Source: Saccharopolyspora montiporae (GTDB taxonomy: Bacteria; Actinomycetota; Actinomycetes; Mycobacteriales; Pseudonocardiaceae). Taken from it: a stretch of 64,000 nucleotides of DNA. The position numbers and the translations under genes are program-made. The stretch is from contig NZ_JADEYC010000021.1 in NCBI RefSeq assembly GCF_015209505.1, forward strand, positions 1-64,000, read 5' to 3'. The notes under the pieces are model-generated. The model was not told the origin of the DNA. It worked only from the letters and a program-made list of their open reading frames with translations, and did not search any database. Positions 48,283-57,797 of this stretch are shown here, in pieces. The stretch's first letter is position 1. Every line of letters starts with the position of its first letter.

Positions 48283-49466
48283 CGGCCGCCCTCCTGTTCC
48301 TGCTGTTCCTGCTCCAGCAGGTGCTGCGGTCGCACCATCGGCAGCGGGGGCAACTCGCCTTGCTGCAGGTGGTGCAGGCTCTCCCCGAGCGACGGCAGGT
48401 CCAGCGTCCCGTCGATGAACGGCGCCACCTTGTCGCAGATCGGGCGCAACCCCTCCGGGATCGGTTCCGGCACCGAGTGCTGCAGCAGCTTGCACAGCAT
48501 CAGAGCCGGCGGATGGGTGAGCTCGTTGAAGTGCCCGCGCACGGCCACGCTGCCGGACGCCGCGTCGTAGGAGTTGATGAAGTTGGTGGCGCCCAGCGGT
48601 GCCACGTCGAGCAATTCCCCGAGCGACTCGCGCTGGTCCACGAGCGCCTGGCTGACCCCGGTCAGGTTGCGCACGTTGCTCGACAGGAGCTCGCGGTTGT
48701 CCTTGACGAACCCGGACACCTCGTCCAGCGCGACGGACAGCTGCTCCAGCGAGGTGCCGATCTGCTCCTGCTCGTCGCCGAGGAATCCGGTGACATCGCT
48801 GACCCGACCGTTGAACTCGCGGATCTGCTGGTCGCTGGCGGCGAGCGTGGCGGTGAACTCGTTGAGGTTGTCCACGGTGGCGAACAGGTCGTCCTGGTTG
48901 CCGTGCAGCGTGTCGGCGAGATCGGCGAGCCTGCCCACGGTCTCGTTCATGTTCTTGCCGTTGCCCTCCAGCGCCGCCGAGGACGTCTTGAGCACCTCGT
49001 TGAGCGCTCCTTCCCGGTTCGCACCCTCCGGGCCGAGGGCCTTGGACAGGGCGTTGGCGCTGCGGTAGAGCTCGTCGAGCTCGGCCGGGGTCGCCGTCCG
49101 ATCCCCGCCGAGCACCGTGCCGGATTCCATCCGCGGGCCCGTGTCGTAGGCCGGGGTGAGTTGGACGTAGCGATCCGAGACCAGGCTCGGCGCGACCACG
49201 ACCGCCTTCGCGTCCGCGGGCACGTCCACGCCCTCGTCCACGCGCAGATCCACCCGCACCGCGTCCCCGTCTGGGACCACCCGCTCGATCCGACCGGACT
49301 CCACGCCCAGCACCCGCACGCTCGATCCGGCGTACACGCCGACCGCGCGGTCGAAGTAGGCGGTGATCCGGGTCCCCTGGTCGGTGAACAGCCACCACAG
49401 GCCCGCGGTGGCCAGCAGCACCACGGCGCACCCGGCGGCCAGCAGCATCGTCGTGCGCTTACGCAT
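48279..49466 (-). CDS. Mce-family protein, MceD position
   Basis: A 395-residue exported Mce protein. The N-terminal anchor is MLLAAGCAVVLLATAGLWWLF; the MCE domain is RITAYFDRAVGVYAGSSVRVLGVESGRIERV. Long helices follow (for example NEFTATLAASDQQIREFNGRV), with a Gln/Glu-rich end. It shares one base with the mceC stop (TGATG). Confidence 0.91.
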   Translation of the reverse strand: MRKRTTMLLAAGCAVVLLATAGLWWLFTDQGTRITAYFDRAVGVYAGSSVRVLGVESGRIERVVPDGDAVRVDLRVDEGVDVPADAKAVVVAPSLVSDRYVQLTPAYDTGPRMESGTVLGGDRTATPAELDELYRSANALSKALGPEGANREGALNEVLKTSSAALEGNGKNMNETVGRLADLADTLHGNQDDLFATVDNLNEFTATLAASDQQIREFNGRVSDVTGFLGDEQEQIGTSLEQLSVALDEVSGFVKDNRELLSSNVRNLTGVSQALVDQRESLGELLDVAPLGATNFINSYDAASGSVAVRGHFNELTHPPALMLCKLLQHSVPEPIPEGLRPICDKVAPFIDGTLDLPSLGESLHHLQQGELPPLPMVRPQHLLEQEQQEQEGGR

Positions 49467-50491
49467 CACTGGCCTCCTGCCGGGACTTCGCGCTGGGGCA
49501 CGGGCAGTTCGCAGGTGTCGGTGTTGGTCTCCACCGGCCCGATCTTGACCGGCGGCGGGAGCAGCCCGCAGATGTAGCCGTCGAACCACCGGCCGTTGCC
49601 CACCGTGTTGTTGAACCCGCGCACGTACGGCGCCATCGAGGAGATGACCTTGTCGATGTTGTCCCGGTTCCGGCTCAGCATGCCGGTGAGCTGGTCCATC
49701 TTCTGCAATGCCGGTTTCAGGGTCTCCTCGTGGTCGGCGACCAGGCCGCGCAACTCGCGGGACAACCGCTCGGTTCCGGTCAGCAGCTCGTGGATGGCCT
49801 GGCGGCGCTGCTGCAATTCCTCCAGCAGCACGTTGCCGTCCGAGATCAACCTGCTGACCTGCTCGTCGCGCTCGGCCACGATGCGGGTGACCCCCTCGGT
49901 GTCCTGCAGCAGGTTGCCGAGCTGCTCATCGCGGGAGGCCACCGTCTCGGACAGGTCCGCGAGCCCCTCGACGGCCGGCCCCAGGTGCTGGTCGGCTCCG
50001 CGGAAGGTGTCCGAGACCGTGCGGAAGCTCTCCGCGAGCTGCTCGGTGTCGAGCTGCTCGGTGGTGCGGGTCAGCTCGTCCAGCGCGTCCGGGATGTCGA
50101 ACGGGGCGGTGGTGCGCTCCACCGGGATCGGCTCGTCGAGATCGCCGGTGCCCTTCGGTTCGAGCACCAGCATCTTCTCGCCGAGCAGCGTCTTGATCTC
50201 GATGCCGGCCCGGGTCTGCTGCCCGAGGCGCGCGTCCTCGACGCGGAAGTCGACCAGCACCCGCTTGCCGTCCAGCTCCACACCGGTGACCTCGCCGGCC
50301 TTCACACCCGCCACCTGCACGTCATTGCCCGGCTTCAAGCCCGCGGACTCGGCGAAGTACGCCTCGTGGCCGGTACCGGTGCCGACCACCGGCAGATCCC
50401 TGCCGAAGAAGGCCAGGACGCACACGGTGATGATCAGTGCGAGCGTCACCACGCCGACCGCAGGTTTGCTGCGTTCCTCGATCCGCTTCAT
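49466..50491 (-). CDS. Mce-family protein, MceC position
   Basis: A 341-residue exported Mce protein. The signal anchor is PAVGVVTLALIITVCVLAFF and the MCE domain is HEAYFAESAGLKPGNDVQVAGVKAGEVTGVEL, with the LLGEKMLVLEPKG loop. Two cysteines near the C-terminus (GYICGLL and TDTCELP) may form a disulphide, as in related Mce proteins. ATG at 50491 overlaps the mceB stop (ATGA). Confidence 0.91.
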   Translation of the reverse strand: MKRIEERSKPAVGVVTLALIITVCVLAFFGRDLPVVGTGTGHEAYFAESAGLKPGNDVQVAGVKAGEVTGVELDGKRVLVDFRVEDARLGQQTRAGIEIKTLLGEKMLVLEPKGTGDLDEPIPVERTTAPFDIPDALDELTRTTEQLDTEQLAESFRTVSDTFRGADQHLGPAVEGLADLSETVASRDEQLGNLLQDTEGVTRIVAERDEQVSRLISDGNVLLEELQQRRQAIHELLTGTERLSRELRGLVADHEETLKPALQKMDQLTGMLSRNRDNIDKVISSMAPYVRGFNNTVGNGRWFDGYICGLLPPPVKIGPVETNTDTCELPVPQREVPAGGQ

Positions 50492-51525
50492 TCGGGGCTG
50501 CACCTCTCGGGCATTTCCGTGTCCGCAACGGGGATGATCGGCACCTTCAGGTTGAAGTCGGAGATGCCGACGGTCCCGGACATCCGGCACAGGTAGAAGT
50601 TGAACCAGCTGCCGTAGCTGACGGTGCGGGTCAGTTCGTTGAGCCGGTGCGGAACCGTGCGCAACTGGCGCTCCAACTCGGGCTGCTCGGAGTTGAGCAA
50701 CCCGCTGAGCCGGTCCAGTTCAGCGATGTCGCGCTTCAGCGGCGGCCGCGCCTCTTCGAGCAGCCCACCGGTGACGTGCGAGAGCTCGCCCATCGAGTCG
50801 ACCGCCTGGCCGATCGGTTCGCGCTGTTCGGCGAACCCGCTGGTGAGCTGCTGCATCGAGTCGATCAGCTGGCCGAGCTGCGGCCCCTGCTCGTTGACCG
50901 TGCCCACGACCTGCTCCAGGTTGTCGATCACCTGGCCGATGACCTCGTCCTTGCGCGCGATCGTGGACGTCAGCGATGCGGTGTGCTGCAGCAGGCTCTC
51001 CACGGTGCTGCCTTCGCCCTGCAGCACCTGGATGATCTCGCCGGACAGCTGGTTGATCTGCTGCGGTTCCAGCGCTTGGAACAGCGGTTTGAACCCGTTG
51101 AACAGCTCGGTCAGGTTCAGCGCCGGGTGGGTGTTGTGCACCGGGATTTCCGCCCCGTGCGGCAGTTTCCGCTCATTCGGTTCCAGTTGGGCGTCCAGCG
51201 CGAGGTAGCGCTGCCCGGCCAGGTTGCGGTACTTCACGACCGCTTGCGCATCGGCGGGCAGCCGGCGGTCGGCGGCCAGATCGAACCGGACCACCGCGGT
51301 GGAGTCGGGCGCCACCTCCAGTCCGCTCACCTGACCGACGCGCACGCCCGCCATCCGAACCTCGTCGCCCTCGTCCAAGCCGGAGGCATCGGCGAACCGC
51401 GCCGAGTACCCGTTCTGGGAACCGGAGTCCGACGCGGCGATCGTCGCCGCCAGCACACCGGTGAGCAATACCGTGACCACCGCGAACACGATCAGTTTCG
51501 TCAGCGGTGCGGCCAGGGATCTCAT
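50488..51525 (-). CDS. Mce-family protein, MceB position
   Basis: A 345-residue exported Mce protein. The anchor is LIVFAVVTVLLTGVLAATI and the MCE domain is YSARFADASGLDEGDEVRMAGVRVGQVSGLEV, with YRNLAGQRYLALD. The C-terminal part has SYGSWFNFYLCRMSG and ends MPERCSPE, giving a cysteine pair. ATG at 51525 overlaps the mceA stop (ATGA). Confidence 0.91.
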   Translation of the reverse strand: MRSLAAPLTKLIVFAVVTVLLTGVLAATIAASDSGSQNGYSARFADASGLDEGDEVRMAGVRVGQVSGLEVAPDSTAVVRFDLAADRRLPADAQAVVKYRNLAGQRYLALDAQLEPNERKLPHGAEIPVHNTHPALNLTELFNGFKPLFQALEPQQINQLSGEIIQVLQGEGSTVESLLQHTASLTSTIARKDEVIGQVIDNLEQVVGTVNEQGPQLGQLIDSMQQLTSGFAEQREPIGQAVDSMGELSHVTGGLLEEARPPLKRDIAELDRLSGLLNSEQPELERQLRTVPHRLNELTRTVSYGSWFNFYLCRMSGTVGISDFNLKVPIIPVADTEMPERCSPE

Positions 51526-52844
51526 TTCAGGTCCACCTCCGCTCCGCGGAACATGGGCCCGACGAGCAGACCGCTCCAGCCCGGAACGTCGTCGCGCTCC
51601 ACGCCCATCTCGGGGGCCATCATCGAGCTGATCACGTCCTGCTCGGCCGGGGTGTTGGCCGGGCTGTTGTTCTGCGTACCGGTGGCGTCGGTGAGCCACG
51701 GCAGGTTGTCCTGCTCCTTCGGCGGATCCGGGAACACCGAACCGTCCTCGATCGGCCCGCCCGGCGGGTACTGCGGGAACGTCTGCGGCGGCTCCACCCA
51801 CGGGTAGCAACGGGGTCCGCGCTGATCCAGGTACTGCGGGGTGTCCCGCCCGGGCTCGTACTTACCGCGACTGCTGGTGATCTCCAGCGTGAACTTCGCG
51901 ATCTCCGGGTGCTCGGTCCCCTTGCCGAAGGACTTCTCGCCGTTGGGGATGGCCGCCGCGAACTGCTGCAGCATGCACGGGTATTCGGGTGCGTACTTGG
52001 CGAGCAGCTCCAGGGACGGCCGGGAGGAGCCGGCCAGCTGGATGAGGTTGTCCCCGTTGTTGTCCAGGAACCGCTCGCTGGTCTGCGCAGCCCCCGTGAC
52101 GCTGTCGATCATGGTCGACAGCTGCCCGCGCTGCTCGGAGACCGTCCGGCTCGTGGTGCTGAGGTCCTCCAGCGCCTGGGTGATGTTCGGGGCCGCGTCG
52201 TCGTAGGTGCGGGCCACGTCGTCCAGCCGGGACACGACGGACTGCAGCTTCGGCAGCGACGGGTTCAGCTCCGCCAGGTAGCGGTCCATCTCCACGAGCG
52301 TGTCGCCGAGCTGCTCACCGCGGCCCTCGACCGCTTCGGACACCGCGCGCAGCGTGCTGGACAGCTTCTGCGGCTGCACCGCCTGCAGCACCGGCATCAG
52401 GTCGTCGAGCACCTTCTCCACCTCGATCGCCGACTCGGAGCGGTCCTGCGGGATCACGTCCCCGGCGCCGAGCGCGGGCCCGGACGAATCCTCCGGGATC
52501 TCCAGGTCGACGTAGCGCTCACCGAACAGCGTCTTGGGCACCAGTCGGGCCGACGAATCGCTGGGGATGCGCTCGACCTGATCCGGTTGCAGCGCCAGGT
52601 CGAGCACGGCACCGTCAGCGCTTTTCGCCTGCACCTCGCGGACCTCGCCGACCACCACCCCGCGGGCTTTCACGTCGGCACCGGTGCGCATCTGGTTGCC
52701 GATCCGATCGGTCTCCAGCTGCACCGGAACGATCGACGTGAACACCTTCTGGTAGCTGCCGATGCTGCCCGCGAAGAACAACCCCGCGGCCAGGAGGAAC
52801 GCCATCCCGAGCGCCTGGTAGCGGCGCCTGCTACGCCGGTTCAT
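51522..52844 (-). CDS. Mce-family protein, MceA position
   Basis: First Mce protein of the set, 440 residues. The N-terminal anchor is YQALGMAFLLAAGLFFAGSIGSY; the MCE domain is VPVQLETDRIGNQMRTGADVKARGVVVGEVREV with LFGERYVDLEIP. A long helical region and a Pro-rich C-terminal ~130 residues follow. ATG at 52844 overlaps the second permease gene (ATGA). Confidence 0.92.
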   Translation of the reverse strand: MNRRSRRRYQALGMAFLLAAGLFFAGSIGSYQKVFTSIVPVQLETDRIGNQMRTGADVKARGVVVGEVREVQAKSADGAVLDLALQPDQVERIPSDSSARLVPKTLFGERYVDLEIPEDSSGPALGAGDVIPQDRSESAIEVEKVLDDLMPVLQAVQPQKLSSTLRAVSEAVEGRGEQLGDTLVEMDRYLAELNPSLPKLQSVVSRLDDVARTYDDAAPNITQALEDLSTTSRTVSEQRGQLSTMIDSVTGAAQTSERFLDNNGDNLIQLAGSSRPSLELLAKYAPEYPCMLQQFAAAIPNGEKSFGKGTEHPEIAKFTLEITSSRGKYEPGRDTPQYLDQRGPRCYPWVEPPQTFPQYPPGGPIEDGSVFPDPPKEQDNLPWLTDATGTQNNSPANTPAEQDVISSMMAPEMGVERDDVPGWSGLLVGPMFRGAEVDLK

Positions 52845-53701
52845 CCGGATATCCGAACGGTCGTGGTGGAGCCCCAGATCGCGAGGCTGAGGAAGAAGTC
52901 CAGCACCGCGACCAGCACGATCGAGGTGCGCACCGCCCGGCCCACCGCGATCCCGACACCGGCGGGACCGCCGCGCGCGGTGTAGCCGTAGTAGCAGTGG
53001 GTCAGGATCACCACGACGCTGAACACCAGCACCTTGCCGAAGGACCACAGCACGTCTTGCGGCGGCAGGAACAGGTGGAAGTAGTGGTCGTAGGTCCCGG
53101 CGGACTGCCCGTAGAACCACACGGTGATCTGCCGCGACGCGAAGTAGGAGCCCAGCAGCCCGACCACGTACAGCGGGATCACGGCCGCGATGCCGGCCAG
53201 CACGCGGCTGGTCACCAGGTAGGGCACGGTGCGCACGCCCATCACTTCGAGCGCGTCGATCTCGTCGGAGATGCGCATGGCGCCCAGCTGGGCGGTGAAC
53301 CCGCAGCCGACGGTGGCCGACAACGCCAGCCCGGCCGACAGCGGCGCGACCTCGCGGGTGTCGAAGTAGGCGGCGATGAACCCGGTCAGCGCGGAACTGC
53401 CGAGCTGGTCCAGCGAGGAGTAGCCCTGCAGGCCCACCACCGCGCCGGTGCACAGGGTCATGCCGACCATCACGCCGAGCGTGCCGCCGATGACCGCCAG
53501 CGCCCCGCTGCCGAACACGACCTCGGTGAGCAGGCGCGCGGTCTCCCGCGGGTAGCGGCGCAGCGTGGTCGGGGCGAGCGCGAGCGCCCGGGCGTAGAAG
53601 GACAGCTGCCAGCCCAGGCCGGCCATGACGTCCCCGGAGCGCGTGACTCCGCGGCGCACCCGGCCGGGCGCTCGCTGCGGAGCGGTTTCCACCGCGGTCA
53701 T
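52841..53701 (-). CDS. YrbE/MlaE-family permease, second copy (YrbEB position)
   Basis: Inner-membrane permease of the Mce ABC importer, 286 residues with about five or six helices. The coupling segment is GYSSLDQLGSSALTGFIAAYFDTREVAPLSAGLALSATVGCGFTAQLGAMRISDEIDALEVMGV, which contains the conserved EIDALEVMG sequence that contacts the ATPase. ATG at 53701 is used; GTG at 53710 would overlap the preceding stop (GTGA) and is also possible. Confidence 0.93.
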   Translation of the reverse strand: MTAVETAPQRAPGRVRRGVTRSGDVMAGLGWQLSFYARALALAPTTLRRYPRETARLLTEVVFGSGALAVIGGTLGVMVGMTLCTGAVVGLQGYSSLDQLGSSALTGFIAAYFDTREVAPLSAGLALSATVGCGFTAQLGAMRISDEIDALEVMGVRTVPYLVTSRVLAGIAAVIPLYVVGLLGSYFASRQITVWFYGQSAGTYDHYFHLFLPPQDVLWSFGKVLVFSVVVILTHCYYGYTARGGPAGVGIAVGRAVRTSIVLVAVLDFFLSLAIWGSTTTVRISG

Positions 53702-53706
53702 GGCGA

Positions 53707-54501
53707 TCACAAGCCCTTCGGCGGGACGAGCTGCAGGTAGATGCCGGTGATGACGAGGTTGATCAGGAACAGCAGCAGGAAGGTGATCACCACCGCCTGG
53801 TTCACCGCGTCCCCGACGCCCTTCGGCCCGCCGGCCGGGTTCAACCCCCGGTAGGCGGCCACCACACCGGCGACGAATCCGTACAGCAGTGCTTTGAACT
53901 CGCTGACCCACAGGTCCGGCAGCTGCGCCAACGCGTTGAAGCTGGCCAGGTACGCACCGGGAGTACCGCCCTGTAGGACGACGTTGAAGAAGTAGCCGCC
54001 GAGCACGCCGACCACGCTGACCAGGCCGTTGAGCAGCAGCGACACCAGGACCGCGCCCACGACGCGCGGCACGATGAGCCGGTGCACCGGCGAGACGCCG
54101 AGCACCTCCATGGCCGCGATCTCCTCGCGGATGGCGCGGGCGCCGATATCGGCGCACATGGCCGATCCGCCCGCACCGGCGACCAGCAGCGCGGTGATCA
54201 GCGGGGAGGCCTGCTGCAGCAGGGCCAGCGCGCTGGCCGCACCGGTGAACGACTGCGCGCCGATCTGCTGGGTGAGCGAACCAAGCTGCATCGCGATGAC
54301 CGCGCCGAACGGGATCGCCACCATCGCGGTCGGCAAGATCGTGACGCTGGCGAAGAACCACGCCTGCTGCACGCATTCCCGGACCTGGAAGGGGCGGCGC
54401 GGCATCGCGCGCAGCACCTGCCAGGCCAGGGTGGACATCTTCCCGACGTGGCCGAGCCCGGCGCTGACGGGTACGTGGTGGGACTTGCCGGGTGAGTTCA
54501 C
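53707..54501 (-). CDS. YrbE/MlaE-family permease, first copy (YrbEA position)
   Basis: First permease of the Mce importer, 264 residues. The signature is ASPLITALLVAGAGGSAMCADIGARAIREEIAAMEVLGVSPVHRLIVPR, with EEIAAMEVLG as the ATPase coupling helix. The N-terminal half includes PTAMVAIPFGAVIAMQLGSL. GTG at 54501 overlaps the ATPase stop (GTGA). An in-frame GTG at 54519 is less likely. Confidence 0.94.
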   Translation of the reverse strand: MNSPGKSHHVPVSAGLGHVGKMSTLAWQVLRAMPRRPFQVRECVQQAWFFASVTILPTAMVAIPFGAVIAMQLGSLTQQIGAQSFTGAASALALLQQASPLITALLVAGAGGSAMCADIGARAIREEIAAMEVLGVSPVHRLIVPRVVGAVLVSLLLNGLVSVVGVLGGYFFNVVLQGGTPGAYLASFNALAQLPDLWVSEFKALLYGFVAGVVAAYRGLNPAGGPKGVGDAVNQAVVITFLLLFLINLVITGIYLQLVPPKGL

Positions 54502-55427
54502 TGCGGCGCTCCGGACCACGCACTCTGCCGACCGGTTCGCTGCATCCGGCGCTGAACCGCGGCCCGCGGACCCAGTCCCGGACTCGGTTCAAGTTGCGGC
54601 AGAAGTTCGTCCACATCGGACATGCGCGGGTCCGCGGCCATCTCCGCGGCCGCCGTGGTGGCGTCCTTCTCCTCGCTCATCCCGATCGGACCGGCGCGGC
54701 GTCCGTTGAGGAATTGGCGCACCACCGGTTCGCTGCTGCTGAGCAGATCCTCCCGCGGGCCGAAAGCGACGAGTTCCCCGCGGAACAGCAGACCGAGGTT
54801 GTCCGGGACCGTGCGGGCGACCTGGATGTTGTGCGTGACGATGAGGATCGTCGCGTCGATCTGCGTGTTCAGGTCGATGAGCAACTGGGAGAGGTAGGCG
54901 GTGCGCACGGGATCCAATCCGGAATCCGGCTCGTCGCACAGGATGACCTCCGGGTCCAGCACCAGCGCGCGGGCCAGGCCCGCCCGCTTGCGCATCCCGC
55001 CGGAGATCTCCCCGGGCAGCTTGTCCTCGGCCCCGGTGAGCCCCACCATGTCCAGCTTGCTCATGACGATGTCCCGGACCTGCTGTTCAGTGCACCTGGT
55101 GTGCTCGCGCAGCGGAAATGCGACGTTGTCGTACAGGTCCATCGACCCGAACAGCGCCCCGTCCTGGAACAGCACCCCGAACCGCTTCCGCACCTCCTGC
55201 AGTTCGTTCTCCCGGCAGGCGCAGACGTCCGTACCGGACACCACGACCGAACCCCGTTCCGGGCGCAGCAGCCCGATGAGCGACTTCAGGAACACGGATT
55301 TTCCGGTTCCGGAGGGGCCGAGCAGCGCACTGACCTCTCCTGGGGGCAACGTCAGCGTGACATCGGACCAGATCTTCTGGCCGCTGAACGACTTCGACAG
55401 GCCGTCGACGGCGACTTCCACGCCCAT
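54498..55427 (-). CDS. ABC transporter ATP-binding protein of the Mce system (Mkl/MceG)
   Basis: Energises lipid import through the YrbE/Mce complex. The 309-residue ATPase has Walker A LLGPSGTGKSV, Q-loop VLFQDGALFGSM, signature ISGGMRKRAGLARALV, Walker B EVILCDEPDSGLDP and the H-loop ILIVTHN. The ISGGMRKR signature and DEPDSGLDPV are typical of Mkl/MlaF proteins. About 60 residues follow the nucleotide-binding domain. ATG at 55427 has a well-placed GGAGG site. It is directly linked to its operon; in mycobacteria the shared mceG lies elsewhere. Confidence 0.94.
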   Translation of the reverse strand: MGVEVAVDGLSKSFSGQKIWSDVTLTLPPGEVSALLGPSGTGKSVFLKSLIGLLRPERGSVVVSGTDVCACRENELQEVRKRFGVLFQDGALFGSMDLYDNVAFPLREHTRCTEQQVRDIVMSKLDMVGLTGAEDKLPGEISGGMRKRAGLARALVLDPEVILCDEPDSGLDPVRTAYLSQLLIDLNTQIDATILIVTHNIQVARTVPDNLGLLFRGELVAFGPREDLLSSSEPVVRQFLNGRRAGPIGMSEEKDATTAAAEMAADPRMSDVDELLPQLEPSPGLGPRAAVQRRMQRTGRQSAWSGAPQ

Positions 55428-55502
55428 TGCGCACACCTCCCTCGGGTGTCGTCAGAACCCGGGCCCGCGCAACGGGTTCCGGGAAAGTACCTGCTGGCCG
55501 GA

Positions 55503-56249
55503 TCAGCCCAGCGAATGCGTAGCCGTGGCACCGCCGTCGGCGACGAACTCGGCACCGGTGCAGTACGAGCTCTCGTCCGCGGCGAGGAACACCGCGAGCT
55601 CGGCGATCTCGTCCGGGCGCGCGACCCGGCCCAGCGCGACGCGCTTGCCGATCTCGTCCATCGGCACCGGACCACCGACCGCCGTGGAAACCATTCCGGT
55701 GTCCACCATTCCGGGATGCACCGAGTTGACCCGGATCCCGCGACCGCCGAGCTCGACGGCGGCCACCTTGCTCATCCCGCGTACCGCGAACTTGCTCGCC
55801 GTGTAGGCGACCACACCGGCCATCCCGGCAAGTCCCTCCACACTGGACACGTTGATGATCGATCCGCCACCCTCGGACATCCGCGGGATCACCGCGCGCA
55901 TCCCCAGCAGCGGCCCGGTCTGGTTCACCCGGATCACGCGCTCGTAGTCGGCCAGCTCGATCTCGTCGATCGTGGAGAAGCTCAGCACCCCGGCGTTGTT
56001 CACCAGCACGTCGACCCTGCCCAGTGCGCTGACCGCGCGCACCGCATCGCTCCAGTCGTCCTCGGAGCCCACGTCCAGGTGCTGGTACACCGCGGCCGGA
56101 CCGAGCTCCTCGGCCAGCTGCGCGCCCGCCTCGTCGTCGACGTCGGCGACGACCACCCGCGCGCCCTCCTGCACGAATCTGCGCGCGGTGGCCGCGCCCT
56201 GCCCGTTCGCGGCCCCGGTGACGATCGCTACCTTGTCCGCCAATCGCAT
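55503..56249 (-). CDS. SDR oxidoreductase, hydroxysteroid-dehydrogenase-like
   Basis: A 248-residue NAD(P)-dependent short-chain dehydrogenase. The cofactor motif TGAANGQG is at 11-18, NNAG at about 84-87, and the catalytic Ser-Tyr-Lys set is S135/S136, Y149 and K153. YQHLDVGSEDDW, AAVELGGRGIRVNSVHPGM and SSYCTGAEFVADGG closely recall 3-alpha/20-beta-hydroxysteroid dehydrogenase of Streptomyces, from memory. The start is ATG at 56249, one base after the aldehyde dehydrogenase stop. Its position next to an Mce importer fits a steroid or alicyclic alcohol substrate. Confidence 0.88.
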   Translation of the reverse strand: MRLADKVAIVTGAANGQGAATARRFVQEGARVVVADVDDEAGAQLAEELGPAAVYQHLDVGSEDDWSDAVRAVSALGRVDVLVNNAGVLSFSTIDEIELADYERVIRVNQTGPLLGMRAVIPRMSEGGGSIINVSSVEGLAGMAGVVAYTASKFAVRGMSKVAAVELGGRGIRVNSVHPGMVDTGMVSTAVGGPVPMDEIGKRVALGRVARPDEIAELAVFLAADESSYCTGAEFVADGGATATHSLG

Positions 56250-56250
56250 G

Positions 56251-57759
56251 TCAGATCACCTCGTCGGACAACGGGAGGAGCACGGTCTTGAGCTCGGTGT
56301 AGGCCTCGAACGAGCTGCGCCCGCCCTCCCGGCCGAGCCCGGACTGCTTGTAGCCGCCGAACGGCAGGTGCGGTTCCACCTGGAAACCGTTGATGCCGAC
56401 CGTTCCGGCGCGCAGCCGCTTGGCCATCCGGAAGGCCCGCCGGGCGTCGTTGGTGTACAGCCCCGCACCGAGGCCGTACTCGGTGTCGTTGGCCAGGCGC
56501 ACCGCCTCGTCCTCGTCGGAGAACGGCACGACGGACAGCACCGGGCCGAAGATCTCCTCCTGGGCGATGGCCATCGAGTTGTCCACGTCGGCGAACAGCG
56601 CCGGGCGCACGAAGTTGCCCGCGGCCAGCTCGCCGTCCGGTCGGTTCCCGCCGGTCACCAGGCGGGCGCCCTGATCGGTGCCCGCAGAGATGTAGCCGAG
56701 CACGCGCTCCAGCTGCCGGGCGTTGATCAGCGGGCTGGACTGCACCGACGCGTCGAACGGGTCACCGTAGGTCACCGAGTCGGCGATCATCTGCGCCGCA
56801 CCGAGGAACTCGTCGTAGACGTCGCGGTGCACCAGCGCGCGCGAGTGCGCCACGCACGCCTGCCCGGACAGCCCGAGAGTCACCATGCCCATCGTGGTCA
56901 TCCCGGCCAGCGCGACGTCAGAATCCGGGAAGACCACGGCCGGACTCTTGCCGCCCAGCTCCAGCGAAACCCGCTTCATGGTGTCCGCCGAGGCGCGCAC
57001 GATCCGCCGCCCGACGTCCCGGCTGCCGGTGAAGCTGACCTTGTCCACCTGCGCGTGCGTGATCAGCGCTTCGCCGGTGGGATCGCCCGGACCGGTCACC
57101 ACGTTGACCACGCCGTCCGGAATCCCTGCCTCCTGCAGAAGTTCCACCATGCGCAGCACGCTGAACGAGGCGTACTCGGACGGTTTCAGCACCACGGTGC
57201 AGCCGGCGGCCAGAGCCGGGGCGAGTTTCTGCGCGAACAGCAGGAACGGCGCGTTCCACGGCAGGACCGCGGCGACCACGCCGACCGGTTCGCGCAACGT
57301 CATCGCCAGGTGGTCACCGCCCTGGTACGGCGGCAGCGTCTCCCCGCCGGCCTTGTCCACCCAGCCGGCATGGTGCTCGAAGGTGTCGGCGGCCACGTCG
57401 ACCGAACCGGCGTAGACCCCGCCGAACGAGAGCGGAACGCCGTTGTCCAGCGCCTGCAGCCCGCGCAGTTCGTCGGCGTTGTCCCGCAGCAGATCGGCTA
57501 CGGCGCGCAGCACGCGCACCCGTTCGCCCGCCCGGACGTGCGGCCAAGTCCCCTCGTCGAAGGCGCGCCGCGCGGCGCGCACCGCCGCATCGACGTCCGC
57601 GGCCCCGGCGACGGGGAATTCGCCGATGGCCTCCGCGGTGGCCGGGTGGTGGTGGGTCCAGGTGGCACCCGATTCCGCGGGACGCCATCGGCCGTCGATA
57701 AGCAGTAAGCCGTCCTTGAGCGCAGCGGCCTCGCGGTGGCTGCGCACGGTCAGCGTCAT
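56251..57759 (-). CDS. NAD(P)-dependent aldehyde dehydrogenase
   Basis: A 502-residue ALDH superfamily enzyme. Key segments are VLPWNAPFLLFAQKLAPALAAGCTVVLKPSE, FTGSRDVGRRI, the catalytic glutamate in LELGGKSP and the catalytic cysteine in LSGQACVAHSRALV. QEEIFGPVLSVVPF and PFGGYKQSGLGREGG complete the pattern. It follows the alcohol dehydrogenase gene and could take its product to a carboxylic acid ready for CoA activation. ATG at 57759 has a GAGGAGGA site. Confidence 0.93.
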   Translation of the reverse strand: MTLTVRSHREAAALKDGLLLIDGRWRPAESGATWTHHHPATAEAIGEFPVAGAADVDAAVRAARRAFDEGTWPHVRAGERVRVLRAVADLLRDNADELRGLQALDNGVPLSFGGVYAGSVDVAADTFEHHAGWVDKAGGETLPPYQGGDHLAMTLREPVGVVAAVLPWNAPFLLFAQKLAPALAAGCTVVLKPSEYASFSVLRMVELLQEAGIPDGVVNVVTGPGDPTGEALITHAQVDKVSFTGSRDVGRRIVRASADTMKRVSLELGGKSPAVVFPDSDVALAGMTTMGMVTLGLSGQACVAHSRALVHRDVYDEFLGAAQMIADSVTYGDPFDASVQSSPLINARQLERVLGYISAGTDQGARLVTGGNRPDGELAAGNFVRPALFADVDNSMAIAQEEIFGPVLSVVPFSDEDEAVRLANDTEYGLGAGLYTNDARRAFRMAKRLRAGTVGINGFQVEPHLPFGGYKQSGLGREGGRSSFEAYTELKTVLLPLSDEVI

Positions 57760-57797
57760 GGGAAGTCCTCCTCGCGTGGTGGGGCGCTCGGGAATCG

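Noticed and set aside
55468..55481. Third KstR-like site before the Mce ATPase gene
   Set aside because: Only the AAC-GG-GTT core is present; both outer fixed bases are wrong and no promoter is seen around it.
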